DNA from: DAHUXD01 sp963736455
GTDB taxonomy: Bacteria; Acidobacteriota; Thermoanaerobaculia; UBA5066; Gp7-AA6
Direction: 5' to 3'
DNA length: 64,000 nucleotides
NCBI GenBank assembly: GCA_963736455.1
Contig: CAVTON010000001.1
Location: 2,356,001 to 2,420,000 of the forward strand
Both the position numbers and the translations under genes were made by a program. Under the pieces are notes generated by a model. The model was not told the origin of the DNA and ran no database searches. It worked only from the letters and a program-made list of their open reading frames with translations. Positions 33,060 through 42,227 of this stretch are shown here, in pieces. The stretch's first letter is position 1. Each line of letters starts with the position of its first letter.

Positions 33060-34331
33060 ATGGAGCTGCGGCCGTTTCGATCGATTCGCTTCTCCCCGCG
33101 CGTCTTGAGGGAGCGGGGGCTCTCGGCGGTGTTCGCGCCTCCCTACGACCAGATTTCGCCGCTCGGTCAGGAGCGCCTCTACGCCCAGGCTCCCGAAAAC
33201 ATCGTTCGCGTCACCTATCGGAAAAGGGACGAGGCGGATCCCTATGCCGGAGCCGCCAAGACCCTCGCCGACTGGCTCGCCGGCGGCACGCTCGAAAAGG
33301 AGAAGCGTCCGGCTCTCTGGATCTACCGGCAGACGTTCTCGGACGGGGGCCGGACCATCGTGCGCGACGCCCTCGTCGGCCTCGTCCGGCTGGCCGAGTA
33401 CGAGTCCGGAATCGTGCGCCCGCACGAGCGCACCCTCGCCAAACCGAAGCAGGACCGCCTGGCCCTTCTCGCGGCCACGAAGGCCGATCTCGAGCTCGTG
33501 TTCCTCCTCACGCGGGCTCCCCTCGCCAACGCTCTGTCCACGCGGCGCACGCCCGCGCTGTCCGCGACCGATCCGGACGGCGTGCGCCACGACGCGTTTC
33601 GCATCTCCGACTACGCCGCGCACGTCGAGCTGCAGGGCCTCGTCAAGAACGCCGAATCGATAATCGCCGACGGCCATCATCGCTACGAAACGGCGCTCAC
33701 GTTCTCGAAGGATCCAGCGGCCGCCAAACTCCCCGGCGCCCGCTACAAGCTCTGCGCGATCGTGGACATGGCCTCCCCCGGCGTCGTCGTCCGGCCGATC
33801 CACCGGCTCCTCTCGGGCCTGCCCGCCTGGAATCCCGCGCGCGTGCTCGAGTCCGCGCGGGAGTATTTCGAGGCGATCCCCTTCACGAACGCGCGTGCGG
33901 CCTACGAGGCCCTCCAGACGCACTCGCGCATCCGTCCCGCCTTCGTGCTCCACGGACCGCCGTCCGCGCCGACGCTCCTGATCCTGCGCGAGAACCCGGC
34001 GCCCCTGCCGTGGCCCGCCGGCCGCTCGGAGGCCTGGAAGGGGCTGGACGTCTCGGCGCTCGAGGTCGCGTTTTTCGAGCGGCTCCTCTCGATCGGACCG
34101 GACGCCATCGCTCGCGGCGAAAACGTCTCGTTCACCTCGGACGTGGACTCCGCGATCGCCGCGGTCGAGAAGGCCGAGGCGCAGGCCGCCGTCCTCATGC
34201 GCCCGACGACGATCTCCGACGTCGAGGCCGTGGTCGGCGCCGGGGACCGGCTGCCGCAGAAGTCCACGCACTTCTTTCCGAAGATGTACTCGGGGATTTT
34301 CGGCGTCTCGCTCGAAGACGCCGTCTACTGA
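33060..34331 (+). CDS. DUF1015-family protein
   Basis: A 423-residue protein of the DUF1015 family (sometimes called an SpoOJ/ParA/ParB/repB-associated protein). Family marks: RPFRSIRFSPRVL, APPYDQISPLGQERLYAQAP, NIVRVTYRK, IVRPHERTLAKPKQDRL, SIIADGHHRYETALTF and a C-terminal RLPQKSTHFFPKMYSGI. The function is not established. The ATG at 33060 is the first of the conserved N-terminus; the longer open frame upstream runs through xerC on the other strand and is a shadow. It is a single plus-strand gene between two minus-strand runs. Confidence 0.88.
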   Translation: MELRPFRSIRFSPRVLRERGLSAVFAPPYDQISPLGQERLYAQAPENIVRVTYRKRDEADPYAGAAKTLADWLAGGTLEKEKRPALWIYRQTFSDGGRTIVRDALVGLVRLAEYESGIVRPHERTLAKPKQDRLALLAATKADLELVFLLTRAPLANALSTRRTPALSATDPDGVRHDAFRISDYAAHVELQGLVKNAESIIADGHHRYETALTFSKDPAAAKLPGARYKLCAIVDMASPGVVVRPIHRLLSGLPAWNPARVLESAREYFEAIPFTNARAAYEALQTHSRIRPAFVLHGPPSAPTLLILRENPAPLPWPAGRSEAWKGLDVSALEVAFFERLLSIGPDAIARGENVSFTSDVDSAIAAVEKAEAQAAVLMRPTTISDVEAVVGAGDRLPQKSTHFFPKMYSGIFGVSLEDAVY

Positions 34332-34350
34332 CGACCCGGGCGGCTCGGGC

Positions 34351-35730
34351 TCAGGAGCCTCCGACATAGCCGAGGGAACGGAGCGTCTGGATCTCCTCCG
34401 GCGTCATCGGGTGCGTCTCGGCTCGCGTCTTGCGGATTCTCGCCACGAGCGGCCTCAGGACGTCGGCGGTCCGGTGGATGGCGGCCTCGTCCGGCAGACG
34501 GGAGGTCCAGACCGGGGCGTCGGCAAGAAACTCCGCCGGCGGCTCCCGATTCGATTCGACCACGATCGAGTCTCCCGCGAGGACGCCCATCTCGAGCGTG
34601 CCCGGAAGGGCGACGTTCTCGACGATCAGCGGCTCTCGCCGCTTCGCCGGCGGCGCGAGGAGATCCTCGCCCCGGGTCGCGGCGGGCGGCAGTCCCAGAA
34701 GGCGGAGGAGCGAGGCGACCAGATCCAGGTGCCCGACGAAGCGGGTCTCCTCGCGGCGGGGCTCCTCCGGCGACGCCGCGACGACCAGGGGGACATGGAA
34801 GAGGACCGGGTCGATGCGGATCCCATGCTGAAACCAGTAATCCTGCTCGCCCAGAAACTCGCCGTGGTCGGCCGTGAAAATCACGACCGTGTGGGAAAGC
34901 GACGGCGAGGCGTAGACCGTCTTCAGGAGGCGCTCGACCTCCGACAGCGCGTACGGGGCATACCCGCGATAGCGGGCGATGTAGTCGTTTCGGCCGCGAC
35001 ACTCGGGCAGGAACTGATAGCGAGGGATCGTGCCCTTCGCCGCGAAATCGCTCTCCGCCACGGGCAGCGGGGCGCCCGGATCCGCGGGGATCTCGAGAAA
35101 GGGCGGCGGCGGCCGATAGGGACCGTGGGGCTCGAGGTAGTGCACCCACAGGAACCACGGCCGCTTCTCCTTCGACAGCCGGCCGAGCCTTTCGAGCGCG
35201 GCATCGGTCGTCTCGGCGGCATTGCGGGTACCGGTCGGCCGGTTCGGCTCGCGGCCCGTCATTCGCGCGTCGAACACCTCGAAGCCGCGGTCGAATCCGA
35301 GGCCCTGGCCGACGAGATTCGGGTTGCTGACGACCGCGGCCGTGGCATACCCCGCTTTCTGCAGCCTCTCGGCGAGCATCGGTCCCGGAGGATTCAGCAC
35401 CTTCGCTCCGTTGACGACGAGGCCGGACTCCGAGGGATAGAAGCCCGTGAAGAGCGCCATCATGCTCGGCTTGGTTTGAATGCCGGCCGAGAGCGCGCGC
35501 ACGAAGTGCCGGCCGCGATGCCGGAGGGACTCGGGGATCGCCGCATCGCCGCCGGGCGCGCCGCCCCCGCCCGCGTCGTTGCGGAGCGTGTCCACGACCA
35601 CGAGAAGGACGTTTCTTCGAGCGGCCGCCGGAGACGAGGCGCCGCGGCAGCCGGCCGCGAGCACGGCCGCCGCGAGAGGGAGCGCGAGCGCGCCAACGAT
35701 CCCGCGCCCCTTCCGCCCCGGCCGCTTCAT
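34351..35730 (-). CDS. Sulfatase-fold lipoprotein (alkaline phosphatase superfamily)
   Basis: A 459-residue lipoprotein with the lipobox LAAGC (C28). The alkaline-phosphatase/sulfatase fold is shown by VLLVVVDTLRND with metal Asp 47, the nucleophile region AGIQTKPSMMALFTGFYPSE, FLWVHYLEPHGPY and IFTADHGEFLGEQ. The residue that would become formylglycine in a true sulfatase is Thr 86 (TKPSM), so a phospho- or phosphoethanolamine-type transferase or hydrolase is more likely than a sulfatase. It ends LRSLGYVGGS, common in this family. It follows the cytochrome c gene after 12 bases. Confidence 0.82.
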   Translation of the reverse strand: MKRPGRKGRGIVGALALPLAAAVLAAGCRGASSPAAARRNVLLVVVDTLRNDAGGGGAPGGDAAIPESLRHRGRHFVRALSAGIQTKPSMMALFTGFYPSESGLVVNGAKVLNPPGPMLAERLQKAGYATAAVVSNPNLVGQGLGFDRGFEVFDARMTGREPNRPTGTRNAAETTDAALERLGRLSKEKRPWFLWVHYLEPHGPYRPPPPFLEIPADPGAPLPVAESDFAAKGTIPRYQFLPECRGRNDYIARYRGYAPYALSEVERLLKTVYASPSLSHTVVIFTADHGEFLGEQDYWFQHGIRIDPVLFHVPLVVAASPEEPRREETRFVGHLDLVASLLRLLGLPPAATRGEDLLAPPAKRREPLIVENVALPGTLEMGVLAGDSIVVESNREPPAEFLADAPVWTSRLPDEAAIHRTADVLRPLVARIRKTRAETHPMTPEEIQTLRSLGYVGGS

Positions 35731-35742
35731 TCGGCGCCGAGC

Positions 35743-36087
35743 TTACTTCTTCGCCGGCGCGAATCCCCTCACGTCGTTCTTGACCAGGCTCTCGATCTGC
35801 TCCGGCGTCAGCTTCTTCCCGAAGGGCGGCATGTCGTCGTCCTTGCCCTCGGTGACCGACTTGATGAGCTCGGCGTCCGTGACTCCGGCCTGCCATTCGG
35901 CGTCGGTGAAGTTGCGGGCCTTCAGGTGGCGGCCCCGCGCCGTGTCGGCCTTGCCATCGTCGCCGTGGCACTTGGCGCAGTACTGCTTGAAGAGCTCCGA
36001 CGGGTGCGTCTCGGTGGCATACGCCGTCACGCCGAGCGCGGCAACCGCGCCAAGGACCAGGCCCGCCAGGATTCGGACTCCGCTCAT
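35743..36087 (-). CDS. Single-haem c-type cytochrome
   Basis: A 114-residue exported cytochrome. The signal or anchor is residues 1-24. The haem site is CAKCH with C37, C40 and H41; the sixth ligand is probably M86 in DDDMPPFGKKLT. The spacing is that of small class I cytochromes. The ATG overlaps the stop of the Sco gene (ATGA). It probably carries electrons in the periplasm. The neighbouring Sco protein suggests a link to a copper-containing terminal oxidase encoded elsewhere. Confidence 0.9.
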   Translation of the reverse strand: MSGVRILAGLVLGAVAALGVTAYATETHPSELFKQYCAKCHGDDGKADTARGRHLKARNFTDAEWQAGVTDAELIKSVTEGKDDDMPPFGKKLTPEQIESLVKNDVRGFAPAKK

Positions 36088-36746
36088 CCATTCCTCGCTT
36101 TCTCGAGATCCTTCAGGATCTGCTCCGGTTCCCAATCCCCGCCGTAGTAGATCGTCGAGAGCCTCCCCTGAGGATCCACGACCGCGACGGCCTGGGAGTG
36201 GACGATCTTGCCGTGCTCCGGGTAATACAGAACGCCGAAGAGCTCGGCGACCCGCGCCAGCGTCCGCGGGTCCCCGGTCAGAAACCTCCAGCGCTCCGGG
36301 TCCGCGCCGATCCTCCGCGCGTAGTCCGCGAGAACCGCCGGCGTGTCCGTCTCGGGATCGACCGTCACGGCGAGCAGGTGTCCGCTCTTCTCCTTGACGA
36401 TCTCCGCGTTCAACTTCGCGAATTTCGTCATCGTCATCGGACACGCGGTCGCGTCGGGGCAGCGGGTGTAGGCGAAGGTCACCGCCAGCGGCTCGCCGCG
36501 AAACTGCGACAGCCGCACGGTCCTGCCGTTCTGATCCGTCAGGGCGAAGTCGGGAACGAGATCGCCGACCGCAATCGCCTTGTTCGGCTCGGGCCGAGCG
36601 GATCCGGAGGCCTCGATGACCGGCGCGGACGCGCGCTCCCGGCAGGCAGGAAAGGCCGGCAGGACGCCGCCGAGCGCCAGGGACACGATCACGGGCCACT
36701 TCGTACCCGACGCCCGGTGCCGGCGGGCGGAATTTAGGAAACTCAA
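36084..36746 (-). CDS. SCO1/SenC-family copper chaperone-like protein
   Basis: A 220-residue thioredoxin-fold Sco protein. The N-terminal hydrophobic segment ends LPAFPAC, a possible lipobox. Key motif: FAYTRCPDATACPMTM, a CX5C version of the copper-binding cysteine pair. A histidine ligand lies in the YPEHGKIVHSQAVAVVDP region. LLAVTVDPETDTPAVLADYA is typical. Sco proteins deliver copper to the CuA site of cytochrome oxidase or act as thiol reductases. The start is TTG 36746, overlapping the dehydratase stop (TTGA). Confidence 0.88.
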   Translation of the reverse strand: MSFLNSARRHRASGTKWPVIVSLALGGVLPAFPACRERASAPVIEASGSARPEPNKAIAVGDLVPDFALTDQNGRTVRLSQFRGEPLAVTFAYTRCPDATACPMTMTKFAKLNAEIVKEKSGHLLAVTVDPETDTPAVLADYARRIGADPERWRFLTGDPRTLARVAELFGVLYYPEHGKIVHSQAVAVVDPQGRLSTIYYGGDWEPEQILKDLEKARNG

Positions 36747-37708
36747 AGGCGCTTCCTCGCCGCGATGTATTCGGAGAGGCGCGGCAGATCCACGTTGCCG
36801 CCCGAGAGCACGACGCCCACGCGCCGGCCCGAAAAATCCGCCTTCCTGTGCCGGACTGCTGCGGCGGCGGCGGCTCCCGACGGCTCGACGAGGACTTTCA
36901 TGCGCTCGAGCATGAAGGTGAGCGTTTCGATCATCTCGTCGTCGGAGACGAGGAGAATGTCCCGCACGGTCTGCTGCACGATCGGGAAGGTGAGCTTTCC
37001 GGGAGACGTCACGCGGAGCCCGTCGGCGATTGTCGGATTCTCGGCGACTTCGATCCGGCGGCCGGCCGCGAGCGACTGTTTGGTGTCCGAGGCGGCCTCG
37101 GGCTCCGCGCCATAGATCGCGATCGACGGCTGGAGCTTCTTCGCCGCCGTCGCCCAGCCGCCGAGAAGGCCGCCGCCCGATACCGGGACGACGACGGCGT
37201 CCAAGCCGGGCACTTCCTCGAGGAGCTCCACCGCTCCCGTGGCCTGGCCCGCCATGATGAGCTCGTCGTCGAAGGGCGGTATCAGAACGGCTCCCCGTTC
37301 CCGGCAGATCTCCTCGGCCACGTCGTCGCGGCTCTGGGTCGCGCGGTCGTAGAGGACGACCTCGGCGCCGTAGCCGCGCGTGGCCTCGATCTTGGCCTTC
37401 GGGGCATCGGTCGGCATCACGACCGTCGCGCGGATTCCGAGCAGGCGCGACACGAGCGCGACGGCCTGCGCGTGGTTGCCCGACGAGAACGCGACGACCG
37501 CCGAAACCGGAGCCCGCTCGGTCTCGGCCTTGATCTTGTTGTAGGCGCCGCGAAACTTGAAGGCGCCGCCGCGCTGGAGGTTCTCGGCCTTGAAGAAAAC
37601 CGTCGCGCCCGCCGCCTCGTCGAACTGATGCGACGTGAGAACGGGCGTGCGATGGGCCACGCCGTCGAGGCGGGCTCGGGCCTGCTGGATGAGGTCCCAG
37701 TCGAGCAT
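36743..37708 (-). CDS. ilvA: Threonine/serine dehydratase (PLP-dependent, type II fold)
   Basis: A 321-residue enzyme that deaminates threonine or serine to the 2-oxo acid. The PLP lysine is K51 in GGAFKFRGAYNK; SSGNHAQAVAL and PVSGGGLLGG bind PLP. The protein stops after the catalytic domain, so it lacks the ACT regulatory domain of biosynthetic IlvA and is nearer the catabolic (TdcB) or serine-racemase-like type. The symbol should be read in that broad sense. The ATG at 37708 follows trmFO by 15 bases. Confidence 0.88.
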   Translation of the reverse strand: MLDWDLIQQARARLDGVAHRTPVLTSHQFDEAAGATVFFKAENLQRGGAFKFRGAYNKIKAETERAPVSAVVAFSSGNHAQAVALVSRLLGIRATVVMPTDAPKAKIEATRGYGAEVVLYDRATQSRDDVAEEICRERGAVLIPPFDDELIMAGQATGAVELLEEVPGLDAVVVPVSGGGLLGGWATAAKKLQPSIAIYGAEPEAASDTKQSLAAGRRIEVAENPTIADGLRVTSPGKLTFPIVQQTVRDILLVSDDEMIETLTFMLERMKVLVEPSGAAAAAAVRHRKADFSGRRVGVVLSGGNVDLPRLSEYIAARKRL

Positions 37709-37723
37709 GTGCAGCTTCTCCGT

Positions 37724-39070
37724 CTACGAAACGGCCGTGGCCGCCGGTTGTATTTCAGCCTTCCAGGCCCCGATCGCCGAGAGAGCCCGATCGACCATTC
37801 GCTGCCGGCGCACCTGCTTGTCCCGCACGGGCGAGTGCGAGGTGTCTTCGATCATTCCGAACGTCACGTTCATCGGCTCGAATTTTTCCTGCGGCGGCCG
37901 CTCGGAGCAATGCCGCGCGAGCGAGCCGATCGCCGTCGTATAGGGAATCGGCACGGGCTCGCGCCCCTCGAGCAGCTGCGAGAGGACGAGCCCGACCGCC
38001 AGTCCCGTGGCGGCGCTCTCGACGTAGCCCTCGACGCCGGTGATCTGGCCGGCGAAGAAGAGCCTCGGCTCGCGGCGCATGCGCCAGAACCGGTCGAGGT
38101 GCGCCGGGGAATGGATGTACGTGTTGCGATGGAGCATTCCGTAGCGCGCGAAGATCGCGTTCTCGAGACCCGGAATCATGCGGAACACGCGCTGCTGCTC
38201 GGGAATCTTCAGTTTCGTCTGGAACCCGACCAGGTTGTAGTGCTCCTTCGCGAGATCGTCCTGGCGCAGCTGGACCACCGCCCACGGGTTCTTTCCCGTC
38301 CGCGGATCCGGAAGCCCCATCGGCTTCATCGGACCGTGGCGCAGCGTCTCGCGCCCCCGCTCGGCCATGACCTCGATCGGCAGACATCCCTCGAAATAGA
38401 TCCCCTTCTCGAAGTCCTTGACGGCGACGATCTCGCCCGAGAGCAGGGCGTCCAGGAAGCGCTCGTATTCCTCGCGGCCGAGCGGACAGTTCCAGTAGTC
38501 CTCGCCGCCGCCCTTCCCGTAGCGCGACAGGGCGTACATCTTCGAGAAGTCGAGCGAGGAGGCCTCGACGATCGGCGCCATCGAATCGTAGAAGTAGAGG
38601 TCTTCGGTGCCGAGAAGATCGCCGATCGCCCGGTCGAGGGCCGGCGAGGTCAGCGGACCCGTAGCGAGGACGACGAATCCGCCCGCCGGGATCTCCCGCA
38701 CCTCTTCCCGGACGAGCTCGATCTCGGGACACGCCGCGAGCGCCTCGGTGACGAGCCCCGCGAAGACGTGCCGGTCCATCGCGAGGGCGTCCCCGGCCGG
38801 AACCGCCGCCGCCCTGGCCGACCGGATGACGAGCGAGTCGAGGGCCTCCATCTCGCGCTTGAGCAGGCCCACGGCATTGCGGGGGTTGTCGGAGCGGAAG
38901 GAGTTCGAGCAGACGAGCTCGGCGCAGCGGTCCGACTGGTGCGCCGAGGTGCGCACCTTCGGACGCATCTCGTGGAGGCGCACGCGGTGCCCCCGGCGCG
39001 CGAGCTGCCACGCGCACTCCGAGCCGGCGAGCCCGGCGCCGACGACCGTAACCGGAGAAGAAGAGGTCAT
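37724..39070 (-). CDS. trmFO: TrmFO, folate/FAD-dependent tRNA (uracil-54-C5) methyltransferase
   Basis: A 448-residue flavoprotein that makes m5U54 in the T-loop of tRNA, with methylene-tetrahydrofolate as carbon donor. FAD-binding VVGAGLAGSECAWQLARRGH at the N-terminus, EMRPKVRTSAHQSDRCAELV, the conserved CSNSFRSD, NAVGLLKREM and GQITGVEGYVESAATGL identify it clearly against GidA/MnmG. It is read with topA and the DUF3052-like gene from one strand. Confidence 0.96.
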   Translation of the reverse strand: MTSSSPVTVVGAGLAGSECAWQLARRGHRVRLHEMRPKVRTSAHQSDRCAELVCSNSFRSDNPRNAVGLLKREMEALDSLVIRSARAAAVPAGDALAMDRHVFAGLVTEALAACPEIELVREEVREIPAGGFVVLATGPLTSPALDRAIGDLLGTEDLYFYDSMAPIVEASSLDFSKMYALSRYGKGGGEDYWNCPLGREEYERFLDALLSGEIVAVKDFEKGIYFEGCLPIEVMAERGRETLRHGPMKPMGLPDPRTGKNPWAVVQLRQDDLAKEHYNLVGFQTKLKIPEQQRVFRMIPGLENAIFARYGMLHRNTYIHSPAHLDRFWRMRREPRLFFAGQITGVEGYVESAATGLAVGLVLSQLLEGREPVPIPYTTAIGSLARHCSERPPQEKFEPMNVTFGMIEDTSHSPVRDKQVRRQRMVDRALSAIGAWKAEIQPAATAVS

Positions 39071-39100
39071 GGAGCGGACGATTCTAACGGCAGGCCCCGG

Positions 39101-39511
39101 TCACGTCCGCCCGCGGCGGGAAAGCGGGACGACGAAGCGCAGGGCGGTCAGCCGCGGCGAGAACGCCGCGACCTTGTTGTCCACGAGGCCGGCGGAGAGG
39201 CCCGCCTTCTGGACGTCGAGCCAGAGATACGGAAACGCGAGCTCTCCGGCAAAGGGCTTCTTCGGAAAGACCACCCAGAGAGATCCGGCCGGCTCGAGGC
39301 CCGCCGCGAACTCGCGGAAGAACGCGGTGAGCGAACCCTCCCCCGGCACCTCGGACATCAGCCACGGGTGCCGGCCGGCCGGGAAGCGCGGGACGCGCTC
39401 GACGAGCGGACCGAAGGTCTCCCGGGCGGCGCGGACGAACTCGGGCGAGTCCCCGCGGGCATAGGCCGGAACGCCGGAGGGCAACGAGAACTTCTCCCAG
39501 GGGGACTTCAT
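39101..39511 (-). CDS. DUF3052-like small protein
   Basis: A 136-residue cytoplasmic protein. The second half (GSLWVVFPKK, LWLDVQKAGLSAGLVDNKVA, LTALRFVVPLSRR) fits the DUF3052 pattern, in which a Rossmann-like domain ends in GxVDxKVxAxxxxWTGLRF. The function is unknown. It begins 28 bases after the topA stop and ends 30 bases before trmFO, so it belongs to their transcript. Confidence 0.7.
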   Translation of the reverse strand: MKSPWEKFSLPSGVPAYARGDSPEFVRAARETFGPLVERVPRFPAGRHPWLMSEVPGEGSLTAFFREFAAGLEPAGSLWVVFPKKPFAGELAFPYLWLDVQKAGLSAGLVDNKVAAFSPRLTALRFVVPLSRRGRT

Positions 39512-39539
39512 CGGTGCGCCGCGGGCGCGCGGACGCGCG

Positions 39540-42131
39540 TCAGGCCTTGGCGGCTCGACGCGCGCGCGGCTTCTTCGCCGCCGCGGCGGCGACGACGGGG
39601 GCGGGCGCCTCCGGCGGAATCTCGGGGATGGTTTCGACGATCGGCGGCAGCTCTCCCGGCGGCTTCTCGAAGCCGCAGCCGGCCTTGTCGCAGGCGAAGA
39701 CGTTGCCGGACTTGCGCTCCCGGAAGAGCAGGTACGGATTGCCGCACTGCGGGCACGCCTCGGGGATCGGCCGAACCGAAAGGGAAAAGTCGCAGTTCGG
39801 ATAGTTCACGCACCCGTAAAAGGGACGGAAGCGGCCGCGACGCTCGGCGATGACGCCGCCGTCCTTCGGACAGCGCACTCCCGTGTCCTTGATCGGCTTC
39901 GGAGGCTTGTACTTGCAGGCCGGGTAGTTGGAGCACGAGACGTAGGCGCCATAGCGGCCGTGGCGGCGCACGAGCTCGTGGCCGCAGCGCGGGCACGTCT
40001 GTCCCGTCGGTTCGTCGGGTCGGGCCTCGGCCTTGCCGCCCGCGACCGCCACGTTGACGACGTTGCGGCACTTCGGATACGCCGTGCACCCGAGGAAGGT
40101 CGAGCCCGTGCGGCTCTGGCGCAGCTTCATCGGCTCGCCGCACTCGTCGCACGTCGTCTTCTCGATCTCGGAAGCGTCGACGACGTCCTCCTCGGGATCG
40201 GGGATGTCGAGCGTGTACGTGCACCCCGGATAGCCGCTGCACGCGACGAAGAGGCCGTTCTTCCCCATCCGGAGCTTCAGCTTCTTGCCGCACTGCGGAC
40301 ACTTCTCGTCGATCAGGGGAACGACCGAGAGCTTCAGCTTCCGGGCCTGCGCGAGCGGGATGCCGGCCTTGCCCGAGACCATGCCGTCGAGGGCCCGGTC
40401 GCGGTCGCGGGTGAAGGTCTTGTCGAACTCCGAGAGCGCCTTCGTCCAGGTCAGCTTGCCCTCCTCGACCTCGTCCAGGGCTTCCTCCATCCGGGCGGTG
40501 TAGGAGGTTTCGAAGAAGTCGTCGAAGTACGGGATCAGCAGCTCGATGACGGTCCGGCCGAGGGCCGTCGGAATGAAGCGCCGGTCCTTGCGGTGGACGT
40601 AGCGCCGCTCTTCGATCTTGCGCAGGATCTCGGCGTACGTCGAGGGGCGGCCGATGCCGTTTTCCTCGAGGAACTTCACGAGCGAGGCCTCGTTGAAGCG
40701 CGGCGGCGGCTGCGTCTCCTTCTTCTCGGGCCGGACCTCGAGAAGCTCGAGCCGCTCGCCCCGGGTCAGCGGCGGCAGCCTCGGCGAATCCTTGTCGGTC
40801 TCCTCCTCGTCCTCCTCGGAGATTCCATAGGCCGCGAGGTAACCCGGGAACTTCAGCGTCGAGCCCGAAGCCCGGTAGAGCGCTTTACCGGCCGTGATCT
40901 CGGCCGACGTCGTGTCGTACACCGCGGGCGACATCTGCGAGGCGACGAAGCGTTGCCAGATCAGACGGTAGAGCTTCGCCTCGTCGGGCGCGACGTATTT
41001 CTCGACGTCCTCGGGAGGAAGATCGAGGTAGGTCGGGCGGATGGCTTCGTGCGCGTCCTGCGTGTCCCTCCGGCTCTTGAAGTAGCGGGCGGACTCGGGC
41101 ATCGACTCGGTGCCGTACTGCTTTCCGATGAGCTCCCGCACCGAAGTCAGCGCGTCCTGGGAGACGCGCGTCGAATCCGTGCGCATGTAGGTGATCAGGC
41201 CGACCGTGCCGCGTCCGGGGATCTCGCGGCCCTCGTAGAGGCGCTGCGCGATCTGCATCGTCCGGCGGACCGCGAAGCCGAGCCTCCGGGCCGCCGCCTG
41301 CTGGAGCTGAGAGGTGATGAACGGCGGCGCCGGGTTCTTGCGGCGTTCCGAGGTTTCGACGGAGGTCACGGTCCAGGCCGCTCCCGCGACGTCGTCGCGC
41401 ACCCGCATGGCCGCGGCCTCGTTCGGGAGGCGCGGATCCGAGCCGTCGAACTTGAGCTTCTCGCCGTCGAAGGACGACAGCCGGGCGGTGAAGCGCACGG
41501 GCGGCGCCGGCGAGGTGGCGGCCGGCGCCGGCTCGAGCGTCGCGTCCACGGACCAGTACTCGACCGGGACGAACGCCTCGATCTCGCTCTCGCGCTCGCA
41601 GATGATCCGGAGAGCGACCGTCTGCACGCGCCCGGCCGAGAGGCCCCGCCAGATCTTCTTCCAGAGAAGATCCGAGACCTCGTAGCCGACGAGCCGGTCG
41701 ATGATGCGCCGCGCCTGCTGGGCGTCCACGAGACGCCCGTCGATCTCGCCGGCCGCTTCCATCGCCGCGAGCACCGCCTTCTTCGTGATCTCGTTGAAGC
41801 GGACGCGGCGAAAATTCGTCTTTCCCGCACCCGGCTTCAGGGCCTCCTGGAGGTGCCAGGAGATCGCCTCGCCCTCCCGGTCCGGGTCGGCCGCGAGGTA
41901 GACGTTGTCGGCGGCCTTGGCCGCCTTTTTGAGCTCGTTGATCGTCTTCTCTTTGCCCGCGAGCAGCTCGTAGGACGGCTTGTACTGATGCTCGCGATCG
42001 ACCCCGAGACCCTTGCGCGGGAGGTCGCGGACGTGGCCGTAGGAGGCCAGAACCTTGAAATCCCGGCCGAGGAACTTCTCGAGGGTCTTCGCCTTGGCGG
42101 GCGACTCGACGATGACGAGAGACTTAGGCAT
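39540..42131 (-). CDS. topA: DNA topoisomerase I with five C-terminal zinc-finger-like modules
   Basis: An 863-residue type IA topoisomerase that relaxes negative supercoils. The TOPRIM domain (SLVIVESPAKAKTLEKFLG, LAADPDREGEAISWHL), the hinge and the active-site tyrosine in GLITYMRTDSTRVS are clear. Residues about 610-845 carry five zinc-ribbon modules (CPQCG..CSGYPGC, CDECG..CTAYPKC, CPRCG..CSNYPAC, CPKDG..CVNYPNC, CPQCG..CDKAGC). The fourth lacks its second cysteine (CPKDG). A basic tail KKPRARRAAKA ends the protein. It precedes the DUF3052-like gene and trmFO. Confidence 0.97.
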   Translation of the reverse strand: MPKSLVIVESPAKAKTLEKFLGRDFKVLASYGHVRDLPRKGLGVDREHQYKPSYELLAGKEKTINELKKAAKAADNVYLAADPDREGEAISWHLQEALKPGAGKTNFRRVRFNEITKKAVLAAMEAAGEIDGRLVDAQQARRIIDRLVGYEVSDLLWKKIWRGLSAGRVQTVALRIICERESEIEAFVPVEYWSVDATLEPAPAATSPAPPVRFTARLSSFDGEKLKFDGSDPRLPNEAAAMRVRDDVAGAAWTVTSVETSERRKNPAPPFITSQLQQAAARRLGFAVRRTMQIAQRLYEGREIPGRGTVGLITYMRTDSTRVSQDALTSVRELIGKQYGTESMPESARYFKSRRDTQDAHEAIRPTYLDLPPEDVEKYVAPDEAKLYRLIWQRFVASQMSPAVYDTTSAEITAGKALYRASGSTLKFPGYLAAYGISEEDEEETDKDSPRLPPLTRGERLELLEVRPEKKETQPPPRFNEASLVKFLEENGIGRPSTYAEILRKIEERRYVHRKDRRFIPTALGRTVIELLIPYFDDFFETSYTARMEEALDEVEEGKLTWTKALSEFDKTFTRDRDRALDGMVSGKAGIPLAQARKLKLSVVPLIDEKCPQCGKKLKLRMGKNGLFVACSGYPGCTYTLDIPDPEEDVVDASEIEKTTCDECGEPMKLRQSRTGSTFLGCTAYPKCRNVVNVAVAGGKAEARPDEPTGQTCPRCGHELVRRHGRYGAYVSCSNYPACKYKPPKPIKDTGVRCPKDGGVIAERRGRFRPFYGCVNYPNCDFSLSVRPIPEACPQCGNPYLLFRERKSGNVFACDKAGCGFEKPPGELPPIVETIPEIPPEAPAPVVAAAAAKKPRARRAAKA

Positions 42132-42227
42132 TTCGCTTCAGGGCGAGGGACGGTCTCATAACGGCGGACAAAGCGCAAACCGGCCGGTCGCACCCTGCTT
42201 CAACACCGTCGTATTCCCGATCGGCCC

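Noticed and set aside
36848..39853. 1001-codon plus-strand open frame
   Set aside because: Antisense of the ilvA-like, trmFO and neighbouring genes; composition is low-complexity and no domain is seen.
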